Assembly (NCBI RefSeq): GCF_008087625.1
Contig: NZ_CP042997.1
Span: 2,728,001-2,792,000 of the forward strand
Direction of reading: 5' to 3'
From: Aquisphaera giovannonii
GTDB taxonomy: Bacteria; Planctomycetota; Planctomycetia; Isosphaerales; Isosphaeraceae
DNA: 64,000 bases
Shown here piece after piece: positions 43,538-53,084 of the stretch. Numbering within the stretch: position 1 is the stretch's first letter; every line of letters starts with the position of its first letter. The notes beneath the pieces are model-generated. The model made no database searches. It saw only the letters and a list, made by a program, of their open reading frames with translations, and had not been told where the DNA came from. Made by a program: the position numbers and the translations under genes.

Positions 43538-45601
43538 ATGCAAGTCGCCCGTGGATCCGTGCCGGAGCTCGTCCGGCTCTTCGATTCGGGAAGTGCCGTC
43601 GCGCTCTCGGAGGAACAAATCCTGGAGCGATACATCGTCCACCGGGACGAGCGGGCGTTCGAGTCGCTGGTGGCGTCGCACGGGCCCATGGTGCTCGGCG
43701 TCTGCCGAAGGCAGCTCGGCTGCTCCCCGGCGGTGGACGACGCGTTCCAGGCTACCTTCCTGGTCCTGATTCGGCGGGCCGCCACGCTGAACCCGTCGAT
43801 CACGCTGGGGGCCTGGCTCCATGGCGTGGCCGTTCGCGTGGCCAAGCAGGCCAGGAAGAAGGCGTATCGGGCCGAGGTCCGGGAGCGACCGGGGCTGCCC
43901 CTCGAAGCGATTCCGGTGCGGGATCGAGACGCCGCCGACCCGGACCTCTGCCGCGTCCTGGACGAGGAGATCGCCCGACTGCCGGACCGGTATCGGCTGC
44001 CGGTCGTCCTCTGCTATCTCGAAGGCCTCACCCATGAAGAGGCGGCTCGCCGCCTCGGCTGGCCCCTCGGCTCGGTGAAAGGGCGGCTCTCGCGGGCCCG
44101 CAACCTGCTCCGGTCGCGGCTGACCCGACGCGGCGTCGCCGGCGGCGTGGGCGCGGCGGCCCTCGCCGGGGGCGGGTATGCCGAGGCCTCCATGCCCCTG
44201 GGGCTCATCCAGGCCACGTGCAAGTCCCTGCTTTCATCCGGAACGGCACCGGCCCTCGGCGTCGTACCCGCCGTTTCTCAACCGGTCTTGAGGCTCGTCG
44301 AAGGAGTTGCAGGCACCATGATCCTCTCGAAGATTCGTCTCCTGGCCGTCGCGGCCGGCGTCTCCGGATTGTTCCTCGCGGGAGTCGGCGCGACGGCGCG
44401 ACAGCCGATCTCGCCGGAGAGGAGGACCGTCGGCAAGGCCGTGGTCCCCGTCGACGCCAGCCCCTCGGCCGGGAAGGCCGACGTGAAGCGGCCGTCGCTC
44501 GCGACCGGGGTCGCCGACCCTGCAGCGCCCGAGGCTCCCCGTTCCGAGATCACGCAACTGGAGAAAGAGGCCCTCAACGCGGCGCGCGAGTCCTATCGGG
44601 TCGTGAGCGAGCAGTTCAAGACCGACAAGCTGTCCGTCGGTGCCGAGCAGGTCCACAACGCCTCGCGGCTCCTGCTGGACACGGAACTGCAGCTCGCGAG
44701 GACGAAGGTCGAACGGGACGCGGCCTTTGAAGGGCACCGTGACCGCATGCGGGAGGTGGCCCGGATCGCCGGCGAGGGGGGGGCCCAGACGGGCGTGACC
44801 GCGGCCGAGACCCGGGCTTTCTTCGCGCTCGCCGCGCTCCAGGCGGAGCGAGCCAGGTCGAGTCAGGCCGCCGAGCCGGATTCGCCCACCCGCCCGGCCG
44901 ACCTCGTCGGGTCGGGAGCGCCTGGTGAGGTCGGCCGACCTGGCGGAAACACGCCGACGGCGGCGACCGGCTCCGGCGCGAATGGGGCAGGTCAGGGCAG
45001 GAGGGACGCGAACTCGGACAAGGTCCTTGCGAAGCTCGAGGATCCGATCCCGATGAACTTCCCGAACGAGACCCCGCTCGAGGACGTGCTCAAGTACATC
45101 GGGCAGGCCACGGCCGGGCCCGAAGGTGCCGGGATCCCGATCTACGTCGACCCCCTCGGCCTCCAGCAGGCCGACAAGACCGTGAATTCCACGGTGAGTA
45201 TGAATCTGGAAGGGGTGCCCCTCAAGCATACGCTCCGGCTCATGCTCCGGGAGCTGGGGCTCGCCTATACGGTCAAGGACGGCTTCCTGATGATCACGGC
45301 GGAGGATGCGGAGTTCAGCGAGACCGAGCTCTCGAAGAAGCGGGAGCGAGTCGAACGCGGGGAACTGACTGTCGAGGAATTGAAGCCGATCGTGGAGGAG
45401 TTGAAGCTGAGGCGGGATGCGCTCCAGTTGTTCGATGCCCCGATCTACAGGGATGCCCCCCCGCGTGGGGAGGATGAGACCAAGGGGCAATCCGCGGAAA
45501 TCCGCCAGCAGCTCAAGGAGATGAAGGAGCTCCTCCAGCAGATCCGATCGGAGCGGGCGGACGCCGGCAAGAAGGCCGACGTCCCGAAGCCCGCCCGCTG
45601 A
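43538..45601 (+). CDS. ECF sigma factor with membrane-anchored C-terminal extension
   Basis: A 687-residue ECF-type sigma factor of the planctomycete kind. Region 2 is at about residues 35-110 (RDERAFESLVASHGPMVLGV, VDDAFQATFLVLIRRA); region 4 at about 145-200 (LPDRYRLPVVLCYLEGLTHE, RRLGWPLGSVKGRLSRARN). An ordinary ECF factor would end here. Instead a membrane helix follows at about 261-284, then an Ala-rich coiled region and a small domain at about 505-590 (FPNETPLEDVLKYIGQATAG, LKHTLRLMLRELGLAYTVKD) resembling secretin N-terminal/STN domains. A charged helical tail ends it. CAGGAG precedes the ATG. The extension may replace a separate anti-sigma factor, none of which adjoins. Confidence 0.85.
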   Translation: MQVARGSVPELVRLFDSGSAVALSEEQILERYIVHRDERAFESLVASHGPMVLGVCRRQLGCSPAVDDAFQATFLVLIRRAATLNPSITLGAWLHGVAVRVAKQARKKAYRAEVRERPGLPLEAIPVRDRDAADPDLCRVLDEEIARLPDRYRLPVVLCYLEGLTHEEAARRLGWPLGSVKGRLSRARNLLRSRLTRRGVAGGVGAAALAGGGYAEASMPLGLIQATCKSLLSSGTAPALGVVPAVSQPVLRLVEGVAGTMILSKIRLLAVAAGVSGLFLAGVGATARQPISPERRTVGKAVVPVDASPSAGKADVKRPSLATGVADPAAPEAPRSEITQLEKEALNAARESYRVVSEQFKTDKLSVGAEQVHNASRLLLDTELQLARTKVERDAAFEGHRDRMREVARIAGEGGAQTGVTAAETRAFFALAALQAERARSSQAAEPDSPTRPADLVGSGAPGEVGRPGGNTPTAATGSGANGAGQGRRDANSDKVLAKLEDPIPMNFPNETPLEDVLKYIGQATAGPEGAGIPIYVDPLGLQQADKTVNSTVSMNLEGVPLKHTLRLMLRELGLAYTVKDGFLMITAEDAEFSETELSKKRERVERGELTVEELKPIVEELKLRRDALQLFDAPIYRDAPPRGEDETKGQSAEIRQQLKEMKELLQQIRSERADAGKKADVPKPAR

Positions 45602-45607
45602 GTATCT

Positions 45608-46549
45608 TCAATCGATCGGCTCCACGACGACCTCGTCGGCGAGCCGATCGACCTGCTCGGGTTCGATGGCGCCGGCGTCCCAGACCAGGGCATTGGAGAC
45701 GGCACAGGCGATCGCACGCCGGAGCATGGGCTCGGGTTCGAGCTGATTCAGCCAGCCGTCGGCGAGGCCCGCCAGGAGCGAATCGCCCGAGCCGATCGGG
45801 TTGATCGCCTTGATCGTCGGCGGGATCGCCCGGTAACGATGGTCGCGGATCTGGGCCAGGACCGGCCGGGGGCCGTCGGTGACGATCCCGCAGGTCACGC
45901 CGTGCCGGGACCAGTCGCCCAGGATGCCCAGGACGTCGGAGTCGCTCGCCTCCGCCTTGCGCAGCCGGCCCGCGGCTTCCTTGCGGTTGAGCTGGAGGGC
46001 CATCGGCCAGAAGCCCCAGATGGCGTCCAGGGCCGGGCCGTAGGTGTCCAGGAAGACGGGGATGCGCTTGGCCCGTGCCAGGGAGATCAGGTCGCTGAAG
46101 AGCCCATGCGTCGCGGGGGACGGGCTCGACCCGGAGAGCGTGAGCGCCGCGACGCCCCGCCCGGCCAGGGCCCGTTCGATCTCGTCGGCGAACTGCTCCG
46201 CCTCCTTGGGCGTGATAACCGGATCCGGATCGAAGAAGGCCGTCTGCTCCGTGGTCCCTTCGGTCAGGACGGTGAGGATCTCCCGCGTCTCCGATTGCGT
46301 GGGGACCGCGATCGGGTCGAAGCCGTCATCCCGCCTCAGCAATTCGGCGCAATGCCGGCCCACCGAGCCGCCCAGGAACGTCGCCGGGCGGGCGGGTCGG
46401 CCCAGCCGCTTCAGGGCGCGGGCCACGTTGTTCCCCTTGCCCCCCACGACCTCCCGCAGCGTCTTCCCTCGGACCAGGTCCCCCGGGCGCCAGGCGGGGA
46501 CTTCCAGCGTCTTGTCCAGGCAGGAATTCAACGTGACGCATACGATCAT
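45608..46549 (-). CDS. PfkB-family sugar kinase, 1-phosphofructokinase-like
   Basis: A 313-residue ribokinase-fold kinase. The N-terminus MIVCVTLNSCLDKTLEVPAW and the motif VVGGKGNNVARALKRLG fit the FruK/LacC/PfkB branch, whose members phosphorylate fructose 1-phosphate, tagatose 6-phosphate or fructose 6-phosphate. The second PfkB signature with the catalytic aspartate is NPIGSGDSLLAGLADGW. Length is normal. The start at 46549 has only a weak ribosome-binding site, but the family N-terminus fits exactly. It is convergent with the ECF sigma gene, six bases apart. No PTS or transport gene is nearby, so the exact substrate is open. Confidence 0.87.
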   Translation of the reverse strand: MIVCVTLNSCLDKTLEVPAWRPGDLVRGKTLREVVGGKGNNVARALKRLGRPARPATFLGGSVGRHCAELLRRDDGFDPIAVPTQSETREILTVLTEGTTEQTAFFDPDPVITPKEAEQFADEIERALAGRGVAALTLSGSSPSPATHGLFSDLISLARAKRIPVFLDTYGPALDAIWGFWPMALQLNRKEAAGRLRKAEASDSDVLGILGDWSRHGVTCGIVTDGPRPVLAQIRDHRYRAIPPTIKAINPIGSGDSLLAGLADGWLNQLEPEPMLRRAIACAVSNALVWDAGAIEPEQVDRLADEVVVEPID

Positions 46550-46801
46550 GACGAGATCAACCACGCGATAAGGAATGTGTCGGATATCGGGGTCGGCGGC
46601 AAAGCCGACGCGACCAACCGCTAGCAGCTTCGGAGGGCGAAACCGGCGCCCCTCGCATGTCGAGACGCACGAGGCTTCGACTCGGCCCGCGGTCGGCGCA
46701 TGGGACGGCCCGCGCATCCCACTAGCATAAGGCAACGAGACGCATTCGGCCACCATCCCGCGATCCGGACGCGAATTCCGTCCCCCGCGAGCGGGGGCGT
46801 T

Positions 46802-47254
46802 TCATAGCGCGTGCCCTTCCAGCCCCTCTATCGCGTGGCGGATCCGGGCCGGGATGGGATGGGCCCGGTTTGCCTTGTAATCGAAGGTCACCATGGTCGA
46901 AGTGCCCTCGGCGGCGAGGGCCCGCTGTTCGAGGCTGAAGATCTTGTGCTCCAGGTCCATGCTCGACCGGCCCAGGCGGACGACCTTCACCGCAATGTGG
47001 ACCGTGTCCGGATACGTGAGCTGGCGGCGGTAGTCGTTGGAGACCCGCGCGAGGATGGGCCCGATCCGCTCGTCCCGGTGCAGTTCCATCAGGCCGACCT
47101 TGTAGAAGTAGGCCAGCCTCGCCGTCTCGTACCAGCGGAAGTACGTCACGTGATTGACGTGCCCGAGCGGATCCTGCTCCCCCCACTGGACCGGCTGCAC
47201 CGCCACGACCGGGAAACCGGCCGTCAGCTCCTTCATCTTCGCTTCGGCGTCCAT
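46802..47254 (-). CDS. Acyl-CoA thioesterase, 4-hydroxybenzoyl-CoA type (hotdog fold)
   Basis: A 150-residue hotdog-fold thioesterase that hydrolyses acyl-CoA thioesters in the cytoplasm. The segment VQWGEQDPLGHVNHVTYFRW carries the catalytic aspartate and the H-V-N-H pattern of the YbgC/FadM branch, followed by YETARLAYFYKVGLMEL. The rest matches the family core. The ATG at 47254 was chosen because the domain begins right after it; an in-frame ATG at 47326 would add 24 basic residues. The physiological acyl-CoA is unknown. Confidence 0.85.
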   Translation of the reverse strand: MDAEAKMKELTAGFPVVAVQPVQWGEQDPLGHVNHVTYFRWYETARLAYFYKVGLMELHRDERIGPILARVSNDYRRQLTYPDTVHIAVKVVRLGRSSMDLEHKIFSLEQRALAAEGTSTMVTFDYKANRAHPIPARIRHAIEGLEGHAL

Positions 47255-47423
47255 CGGCGTGGTGATTCCCGTTCGGTTGCGAGGCCTCCACCGGAGGAGC
47301 CTGATTCTATTCCTTCCCTCCGCCATGGGCCAGTCGCCCTGGTAGTCGCTGGCGATCCGCCATGCCCCGCAGTACAGTCATCAAGCGACCGTGCAGCCAC
47401 ATCCCTGCTTCCGGAGCCCGCTC

Positions 47424-49511
47424 ATGTCCCCGATGCTCCGCCCTGCGTTGGCACTGGTCGTGTTCTCGATGAGTACGACCCTCCCAACGACGGCCGTTTC
47501 CCAGGAGCCGGCGAGGCCCGCGGTCGGCAAGCCGGGCCCCGGGATCGACTCCGCGGTCGCGGCCTTCGCGGATCCGATTGAGGACCGACTGGACGAACTC
47601 CGCGGGGCCTTCTGCGACATCGCCCAGCCTGTCCTCGACCGCGTCCGCTTGATGAACGGTCGTGACGATCGCCTCACCGATCTGAAGATCGAGGTGCAGT
47701 CCGCCGAGGCGGCCTACCAGAATGCCAAACTCACGCGAGAGGTCGATGAGATCGCGATCAAGGAATATGACGAAGGGATCTTCTTGCAGGATCAGGCAAC
47801 CGCCGCGGGTAAGCTCAAGCTGGCCGAGTCGAGCCTGAACAGCGCGCGGCAACGTGCGGCGGACCTCGCCGCGTACCTCGAGGCGGCAAAAAAACTCGCA
47901 TCCCGATCGCTCGCAGATCGGGTGATCCTGGCCCAGGCCGAGGCCGAGCAACGCGACGCCGTTCGAAGTGGTCGCATGGAGGAACTCGAGGTCGAGAAGG
48001 CGCGGGGGGAGATCGAGCGGCTCGAGCGTCTTGAGGCACCGCGGCGGAGGATGGAATTGCGGTCGATCCTCGTCAAAGCTCAGGAAGTCGAGCTCGAGAA
48101 GCAGACGGCCCTGCGCAAGAAGAGCGGCAGGCTTGACGCCCTGAACGTGGAGCGCAAGCGTCTTGGGACCGTCGCCGACTGGAAGGAGATCGTCGCCGCC
48201 TTGGAGGCCTGCTCCAGACTGGACCACCAAATTCGCGATAAACTCCAGATGCTTCGGGCCCGCGAGGAGACTCCGGCCGAGCCGTCGACCCGGGAGATCG
48301 AAGCCCTCCTCCGCCTCGCCGAGGCGCAGTTCGTTGCGGCGAGCAGGGCCATGCAGGTCGTGCGGGTTCGTGAGGTTGAAGTCGAACTCTCCCGATATGC
48401 CGACACGCCCGGTCCGGCCGCGTCGCCTCAATCAAGAAGGGTCGCGGTCGAGCCGGCGATCCCTGACGAGCGATTCGCGTCTCGCCTGGATCGCGTCCGC
48501 GAAACGATCATCCACACTGCCGGCCCTCTGATCGAGCGTCTCCAGGGCATCGGCGAAGACGCACCGGATATTCCCGCACGAGAGGAGGCGATCCGGAGGG
48601 CGGAGGCGGGGCTTGAATCCGCCCGCCAGACATGCGGCACGTGCGAGCGCGCGATCAAGGATTATGTCGAACGCATTTATGTCCGCGATCTGGCCGCCGC
48701 CAGGCGGGCGATCTCCCTCGCCGAGTCCGAGCTGAACGAGACGAAGGAGGATGTCGCCCGCGCCGTCCTCGCGCTCCAGGCCGCCAAGGGAACCGCCCCG
48801 AAGACGTTGCAGGAGGTTGATGCAATCCGAGGGTTCGAGAAGCTATTGACGGTCGCCAAACTCCGGGAAAGAAAAGCCGAGCTCGGATTGGAGCAAAGCA
48901 AGAATCGTCTCGAGATCCTGGATTCGTACGAGAAGGGCAAGACAATCAAGGAACTCACCGCGGACCACGAGAAGGCGCGTTCGCTGGCCTACGGTCGCGA
49001 GGCAACGCTCCAACTTGAGAGGGTGAAGCTGGCGAAGGACAAGAAACGCCAGCAGGGGACGTGGATGCCGGCGATGGAGAAGGCCGTGCTCTTGGCGCTC
49101 CTGGGAGGAATACGGCAGGAAGCCGAGCTTCGAGCCCGGCTCGCGGACCTCAAGGCGAACGGAAAGGGGACGGACCCCGACGCCTCACGCGAGCTGGAGA
49201 CGACGGTGAGGAAGCTGGAGGGCACCGTCCGCGAGGCCTGGCGGCGACTGGGCGATGAGCGTCTCAGGGAGTTCGTCGCAGAGCTCGATCGATTTCGCGG
49301 TTCGGGCGATAACGCGTCCCGCATCGAATTGGAACCAGGTTTGGCGAAACGCCTCCTCGAGAAGATGCGCAGTTTGAAGCCCGAAGACCTGGACGCTTTG
49401 AAGTCGGCGACCGAGGAACAGCGAGCGAAGATTTTGCAGAACGCAGGTTTCACGGACGCAGAGATCGGGGGGCTCAGAAGCATGCGGGAGAGGATCAAGG
49501 CTCAGAAGTAA
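47424..49511 (+). CDS. Secreted coiled-coil protein with an internal duplication
   Basis: A 695-residue protein with a signal peptide (MLRPALALVVFSMSTTLPTTAVSQ) and long, highly charged helices predicted to form coiled coils. The chain contains two related halves: AIKEYDEGIFLQDQATAAGK with KLAESSLNSARQR in the first (about residues 110-145) and AIKDYVERIYVRDLAAARR with SLAESELNETKED in the second (about 410-440). Each half begins with a similar DRLDELR/SRLDRVRE-like segment. No enzyme domain is seen. GGAG precedes the ATG. It lies 105 bases before an ABC exporter operon. A structural or tethering role in the envelope is inferred. Confidence 0.75.
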   Translation: MSPMLRPALALVVFSMSTTLPTTAVSQEPARPAVGKPGPGIDSAVAAFADPIEDRLDELRGAFCDIAQPVLDRVRLMNGRDDRLTDLKIEVQSAEAAYQNAKLTREVDEIAIKEYDEGIFLQDQATAAGKLKLAESSLNSARQRAADLAAYLEAAKKLASRSLADRVILAQAEAEQRDAVRSGRMEELEVEKARGEIERLERLEAPRRRMELRSILVKAQEVELEKQTALRKKSGRLDALNVERKRLGTVADWKEIVAALEACSRLDHQIRDKLQMLRAREETPAEPSTREIEALLRLAEAQFVAASRAMQVVRVREVEVELSRYADTPGPAASPQSRRVAVEPAIPDERFASRLDRVRETIIHTAGPLIERLQGIGEDAPDIPAREEAIRRAEAGLESARQTCGTCERAIKDYVERIYVRDLAAARRAISLAESELNETKEDVARAVLALQAAKGTAPKTLQEVDAIRGFEKLLTVAKLRERKAELGLEQSKNRLEILDSYEKGKTIKELTADHEKARSLAYGREATLQLERVKLAKDKKRQQGTWMPAMEKAVLLALLGGIRQEAELRARLADLKANGKGTDPDASRELETTVRKLEGTVREAWRRLGDERLREFVAELDRFRGSGDNASRIELEPGLAKRLLEKMRSLKPEDLDALKSATEEQRAKILQNAGFTDAEIGGLRSMRERIKAQK

Positions 49512-49616
49512 CCGGGCCGGACGATAATCTGGCAAGAGAGCCAAGATGCTGATGCCGACGGCGAACTACGACCAACTCGAAATCCGAGCGACTATCCCCG
49601 GGAGCCGCCCCGACCG

Positions 49617-50543
49617 ATGATCTCGATTCGCGACCTCCGCGTGGACTATGACAACCTGTGCGCCGTGAGCGACCTGACGCTGGAAGTGGGCGACGGGGAA
49701 GTGTGCGGGCTGATCGGGCCGAATGGGGCGGGCAAGACGACGACGATGCGGACGATGCTGGGGCTGATTGAGCCGACCTATGGCTCGATCGTGATCGACG
49801 GCGTCGACGTCCGCGAATTTCCGCGAGAAGTCAACGCGATCGTCGGGTTCATGCCCGACTTCCCGCCGATCTACGAGGACCTGCTCGTCTGGGAGTTCGT
49901 GGACCTCTTCGCCGCGAGCTACCGGATCCCCCGGCGAGAGCGCAGGGATCGCGTGGATCGCTACCTGGCCGTGGTCGGCCTGACGGAGAAGCGGAATGAG
50001 GGGATCCCGGGGCTGTCCCGCGGCATGCGTCAGCGCCTGATGCTGGCCAAGACCCTGATCCCGGATCCCCAGGTCCTGCTCCTCGACGAGCCCGCCAGCG
50101 GGGTGGATCCCCAGGGGCGGATCGACCTGAAGAACATCATCAAGCAGCTCGCCGGCGAGGGCAAGACGATCCTCGTCTCCTCGCACATCCTCTCGGAGAT
50201 GAACGAGTTCTGCACGTCGGTGGCCATCATGGAGCGCGGCAAGCTCGTGGTCGGAGGCCGGATCGAGGAGGTGAACGCCCGCATCATGGGCGCCTCGCTC
50301 CTCGCGGTGGAGGTCCTGGACGACACCGCGGCCTTCCTGCGGGTCGTCGCGGCCGACCCGCATGCCGGCGAGCCGGTCCTGCGGGGCGGGGCCTACGAGT
50401 TCCGCTTCCAGGGCAAGGCGGAGGAGGCGAGCGAACTCCTGGCCCGCCTCATCGGCGAGGGGGTCCGGGTGGCCTCGTTCTCGCGTCGCAAGGAGAATCT
50501 CGAGGAGCTGTTCCTGAAGGTCGGCGCCAAGGAGCTCGCGTGA
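49617..50543 (+). CDS. ABC exporter ATP-binding protein
   Basis: A 308-residue ATPase of an ABC-2-type exporter. Walker A is GPNGAGKTT (G34-T42), the signature is LSRGMRQRLMLAKTL, Walker B is VLLLDEPASGVD and the H-loop is SSHILSEM. The C-terminal 80 residues are a family-typical extension. The stop overlaps the start of the permease gene by four bases (ATGA), so the two proteins are made together. Exporters of this group move lipids, antibiotics or polysaccharide precursors, or take part in gliding; the cargo is unknown. Confidence 0.92.
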   Translation: MISIRDLRVDYDNLCAVSDLTLEVGDGEVCGLIGPNGAGKTTTMRTMLGLIEPTYGSIVIDGVDVREFPREVNAIVGFMPDFPPIYEDLLVWEFVDLFAASYRIPRRERRDRVDRYLAVVGLTEKRNEGIPGLSRGMRQRLMLAKTLIPDPQVLLLDEPASGVDPQGRIDLKNIIKQLAGEGKTILVSSHILSEMNEFCTSVAIMERGKLVVGGRIEEVNARIMGASLLAVEVLDDTAAFLRVVAADPHAGEPVLRGGAYEFRFQGKAEEASELLARLIGEGVRVASFSRRKENLEELFLKVGAKELA

Positions 50544-52132
50544 TGGTCCCGGACTGGCTGCTGGACTGGTTCGACAACCCCCTGTTCATGAAGCACGTCC
50601 GCTCGCGGCTCCGCCGCCCGGCGATCGTCTCCGGGTCGATCGTCACGCTGGCGATCTGCCTGTGCATCGCCTGGGCCGGATACGAGTTCAACCAGTTCGT
50701 GAGCGGCGGGACGTACGGGGCGCTCCTGGTATTGCAGGCGATCCTCCTGTGCATCATGGGGGCCTCGCAGGTCGGCACGGCCGTGTCGTCGGCCAGGGCA
50801 TCGGGCATCCTCGAGTTCCACCGCGTGTCGCCCCTGACCCCCACGGAGCTGGCGCTCGGCTACTTCTTCGGTGCGCCGGTCCGGGAGTACCTGCTGTTCC
50901 TGGTCACGATCCCGCTGGCAATCCTCTGCGTCGCCGCGGGGACGCCGGACCTGCGGGGATTCCTCCAGGTCATGATCGTGCTCATCGCCTCGTCGTGGGT
51001 CCTCCAGTCGGTCGCGCTCGTCAACGGCCTGATCACGAAGCGGCCGACGGGCGGGCGGGGCATCATCGGGCTCATCATCTTCCTGGGCTGGATCGGCGGC
51101 GGCATCTTCCCGGCGTTCGGCAACGTGGCCAACCTGCTCGACCGGGAGCCGAGGCTCGGGTTCTTCGGCATCTCGCTGCCGTGGCTGCCGGTGGTTCTCC
51201 TGTACCAGGCCCCCATCATCCTGTTCGCCTTCCTCGCCGCGCGGCGGAAGCTGGAGTCGGAGCGGCTCCATGCCCTGTCCAAGCCGCAGGCGATGGCGGC
51301 GATGGGAGTCGCCGGGCTCCTCGCCGTCGGCGGGACCTGGGGGCTCACCGACAACGAGTTCGTCACCTTCCTCATCCTCTACGCCCTGGTGGGCCTGGGG
51401 ATCCTCCTGACGATCATCGTCACTCCCAAGCAAGCGGAGTACTACAAGGGGCTCTTGCGGGCGATGCGGAAGGGCGAGGAGAGGCCCTCGTGGTGGGCCG
51501 ACCATTCCATGAACCGGCCGTTCCTCGCCGTCGTCGGAGCGATCGTCCTGGGCGCCTCGACGATCGTCTGGCATCGGAGCTTCTCGGACGGCTCGGCGGC
51601 CTCCAGCGTCGCGCGGAAGGGGATGCCCCTGTCGATCGCCGTCGGCACGCTGGTCGTCGTCTACTTCGGGCTGGCCCTCCAGTACTTCCTGGCGCGATTC
51701 GGCCGGGGGGGCACGACCTACCTGACGCTCTTCCTCTTCCTGGCCTGGCTCATCCCTCTGGTGCTCGGGACGATCATCATCGTCGCCGACTTCCGCAGGA
51801 CGTCGTCGGCCCAGGTCGTCTACGCCCTGGGCCCGATCGCGGGGATCGGCCTGGCGTCCGGGGCGGCCACGAGCGGGTTCAACTCCACCGCCGAGAACTT
51901 CCCCTGGGTGGCGGCCGCCGCGATCACCCCGACCTTGCTCTTCACGTTCGTCTTCAACATGCTCGTCAGCTCGGCCAAGAAACGGTTCCGCAGGGTCGTG
52001 AGCGATGCTTCCAGGTGGACCCCGGAGTCGGGCCAGACGGACCGGCCGGCGTTCCTGGAACACTGGGAGTCGGACGATCGCCCCTCTGCTCCGACGCCGG
52101 GCGAGGTCCCTACTTCAGGGGCCTCGTCGTGA
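50540..52132 (+). CDS. ABC exporter membrane protein
   Basis: A 530-residue integral membrane protein with about twelve hydrophobic segments, for example AIVSGSIVTLAICLCIAWAG, LLFLVTIPLAILCVAAG, GIIGLIIFLGWIGGGIFPA and YLTLFLFLAWLIPLVLGTII. Short loops and an ABC-2-like N-terminal region (NPLFMKHVRSRLRRPAIV) mark it as the permease partner of the ATPase gene it overlaps by four bases. Its last 23 bases overlap the convergent TlpA-like gene. A cytoplasmic tail rich in Ser/Pro/Arg ends the protein. Cargo unknown. Confidence 0.85.
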   Translation: MMVPDWLLDWFDNPLFMKHVRSRLRRPAIVSGSIVTLAICLCIAWAGYEFNQFVSGGTYGALLVLQAILLCIMGASQVGTAVSSARASGILEFHRVSPLTPTELALGYFFGAPVREYLLFLVTIPLAILCVAAGTPDLRGFLQVMIVLIASSWVLQSVALVNGLITKRPTGGRGIIGLIIFLGWIGGGIFPAFGNVANLLDREPRLGFFGISLPWLPVVLLYQAPIILFAFLAARRKLESERLHALSKPQAMAAMGVAGLLAVGGTWGLTDNEFVTFLILYALVGLGILLTIIVTPKQAEYYKGLLRAMRKGEERPSWWADHSMNRPFLAVVGAIVLGASTIVWHRSFSDGSAASSVARKGMPLSIAVGTLVVVYFGLALQYFLARFGRGGTTYLTLFLFLAWLIPLVLGTIIIVADFRRTSSAQVVYALGPIAGIGLASGAATSGFNSTAENFPWVAAAAITPTLLFTFVFNMLVSSAKKRFRRVVSDASRWTPESGQTDRPAFLEHWESDDRPSAPTPGEVPTSGASS

Positions 52133-53084
52133 GCTTGGCGAGCGCCGCGTCCAGGGACTGGCCGCGGAGGTCCAGGCGGATGATGGTCCCCTCCGGATCA
52201 ACCAGGTAGGAGGCCGGTATCGAGCCGACGCCGAAGGCCTCCACCAGGTCCGTGCCGGCCGAGCCGTTGTGGACCTGGGGCCAGGGGATCTTCCGGGTGG
52301 ACACGAAGTCGGCCACGGGTGTCCGCGTCTCATCCAGGCTGATGGAGAGGATTTCGAACCCCGCGTCATGGTATTTGCGGTAGGTCTCCTGGAGCCGGGG
52401 CAGCTCCGCGAGGCACGGCCCGCACCAGGTCGCCCAGAAGTCCACGAGGACGTACTTGCCCTTCAGCGACTCGGAACGGATCGCCTTGCCGTTCAGGTCG
52501 ATGGCCTGGAACGACTCCACCGGCTTGCCGATGCGGTCGAGGCGTCCGATCTCTCGCGTGACCTTGTCGCGGACCGTCGTGCTGTCCGGGAACCGTTCCT
52601 GGAGGATGGTGTACACCTGCTTCGCGGTCGCGAACTCGCCCGCGGTCGCGGCCGAACCGGCGAAGGTTTCGCTGAAGCTCGTTGCGAAGGTTTCTTCCTC
52701 GGGCTTGCCCAGGCCGTTCATCAGTTCCTTGTAGCGGGCCAGTGCCTCTTCGTAGCGACCGGCCGTGGCGCGGGACATCGTCAGGATGATCTGCGCGAGC
52801 GCCCTCACGGGCCCGTCGGGATCGTTCTTCACGTACCGGGTCGCGGCCTCTTCGGTATCCGCGAACCAATCGTGCTCGATCGCCTTGTTGAAGAGCGCGG
52901 CATAGCCCTGGTCGCGGTCGTCGGCCTTCGGGTTCTGCCGGAGGTAAGCCCCCAGGTCGCGGACGAGTGCGCGGTCGCTGCGGTCGAGGATCGACGCCAC
53001 GCTCGACGGCGTGGCCTGCTGGGCCCTTGCCCCCGTCGCGAGGGACAGCACGGCCAGGCTGAGGAGGAACCGAGGGGTGCTCAC
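52110..53084 (-). CDS. TlpA-like thioredoxin-fold protein
   Basis: A 324-residue exported thiol-disulfide protein. A signal peptide (RFLLSLAVLSLATGARAQQ) is followed by a helical, TPR-like region (about residues 50-185). The C-terminal thioredoxin domain has the active site WCGPC (C221 and C224) in VLVDFWATWCGPCLAEL, the cis-proline context IPASYLVDPEGTI and the usual AhpC/TSA-type beta strands. Such proteins reduce disulfides outside the cytoplasmic membrane, for example for cytochrome c maturation. It overlaps the ABC permease gene tail to tail by 23 bases, with no room for a separate terminator. Confidence 0.9.
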   Translation of the reverse strand: MSTPRFLLSLAVLSLATGARAQQATPSSVASILDRSDRALVRDLGAYLRQNPKADDRDQGYAALFNKAIEHDWFADTEEAATRYVKNDPDGPVRALAQIILTMSRATAGRYEEALARYKELMNGLGKPEEETFATSFSETFAGSAATAGEFATAKQVYTILQERFPDSTTVRDKVTREIGRLDRIGKPVESFQAIDLNGKAIRSESLKGKYVLVDFWATWCGPCLAELPRLQETYRKYHDAGFEILSISLDETRTPVADFVSTRKIPWPQVHNGSAGTDLVEAFGVGSIPASYLVDPEGTIIRLDLRGQSLDAALAKLTTRPLK

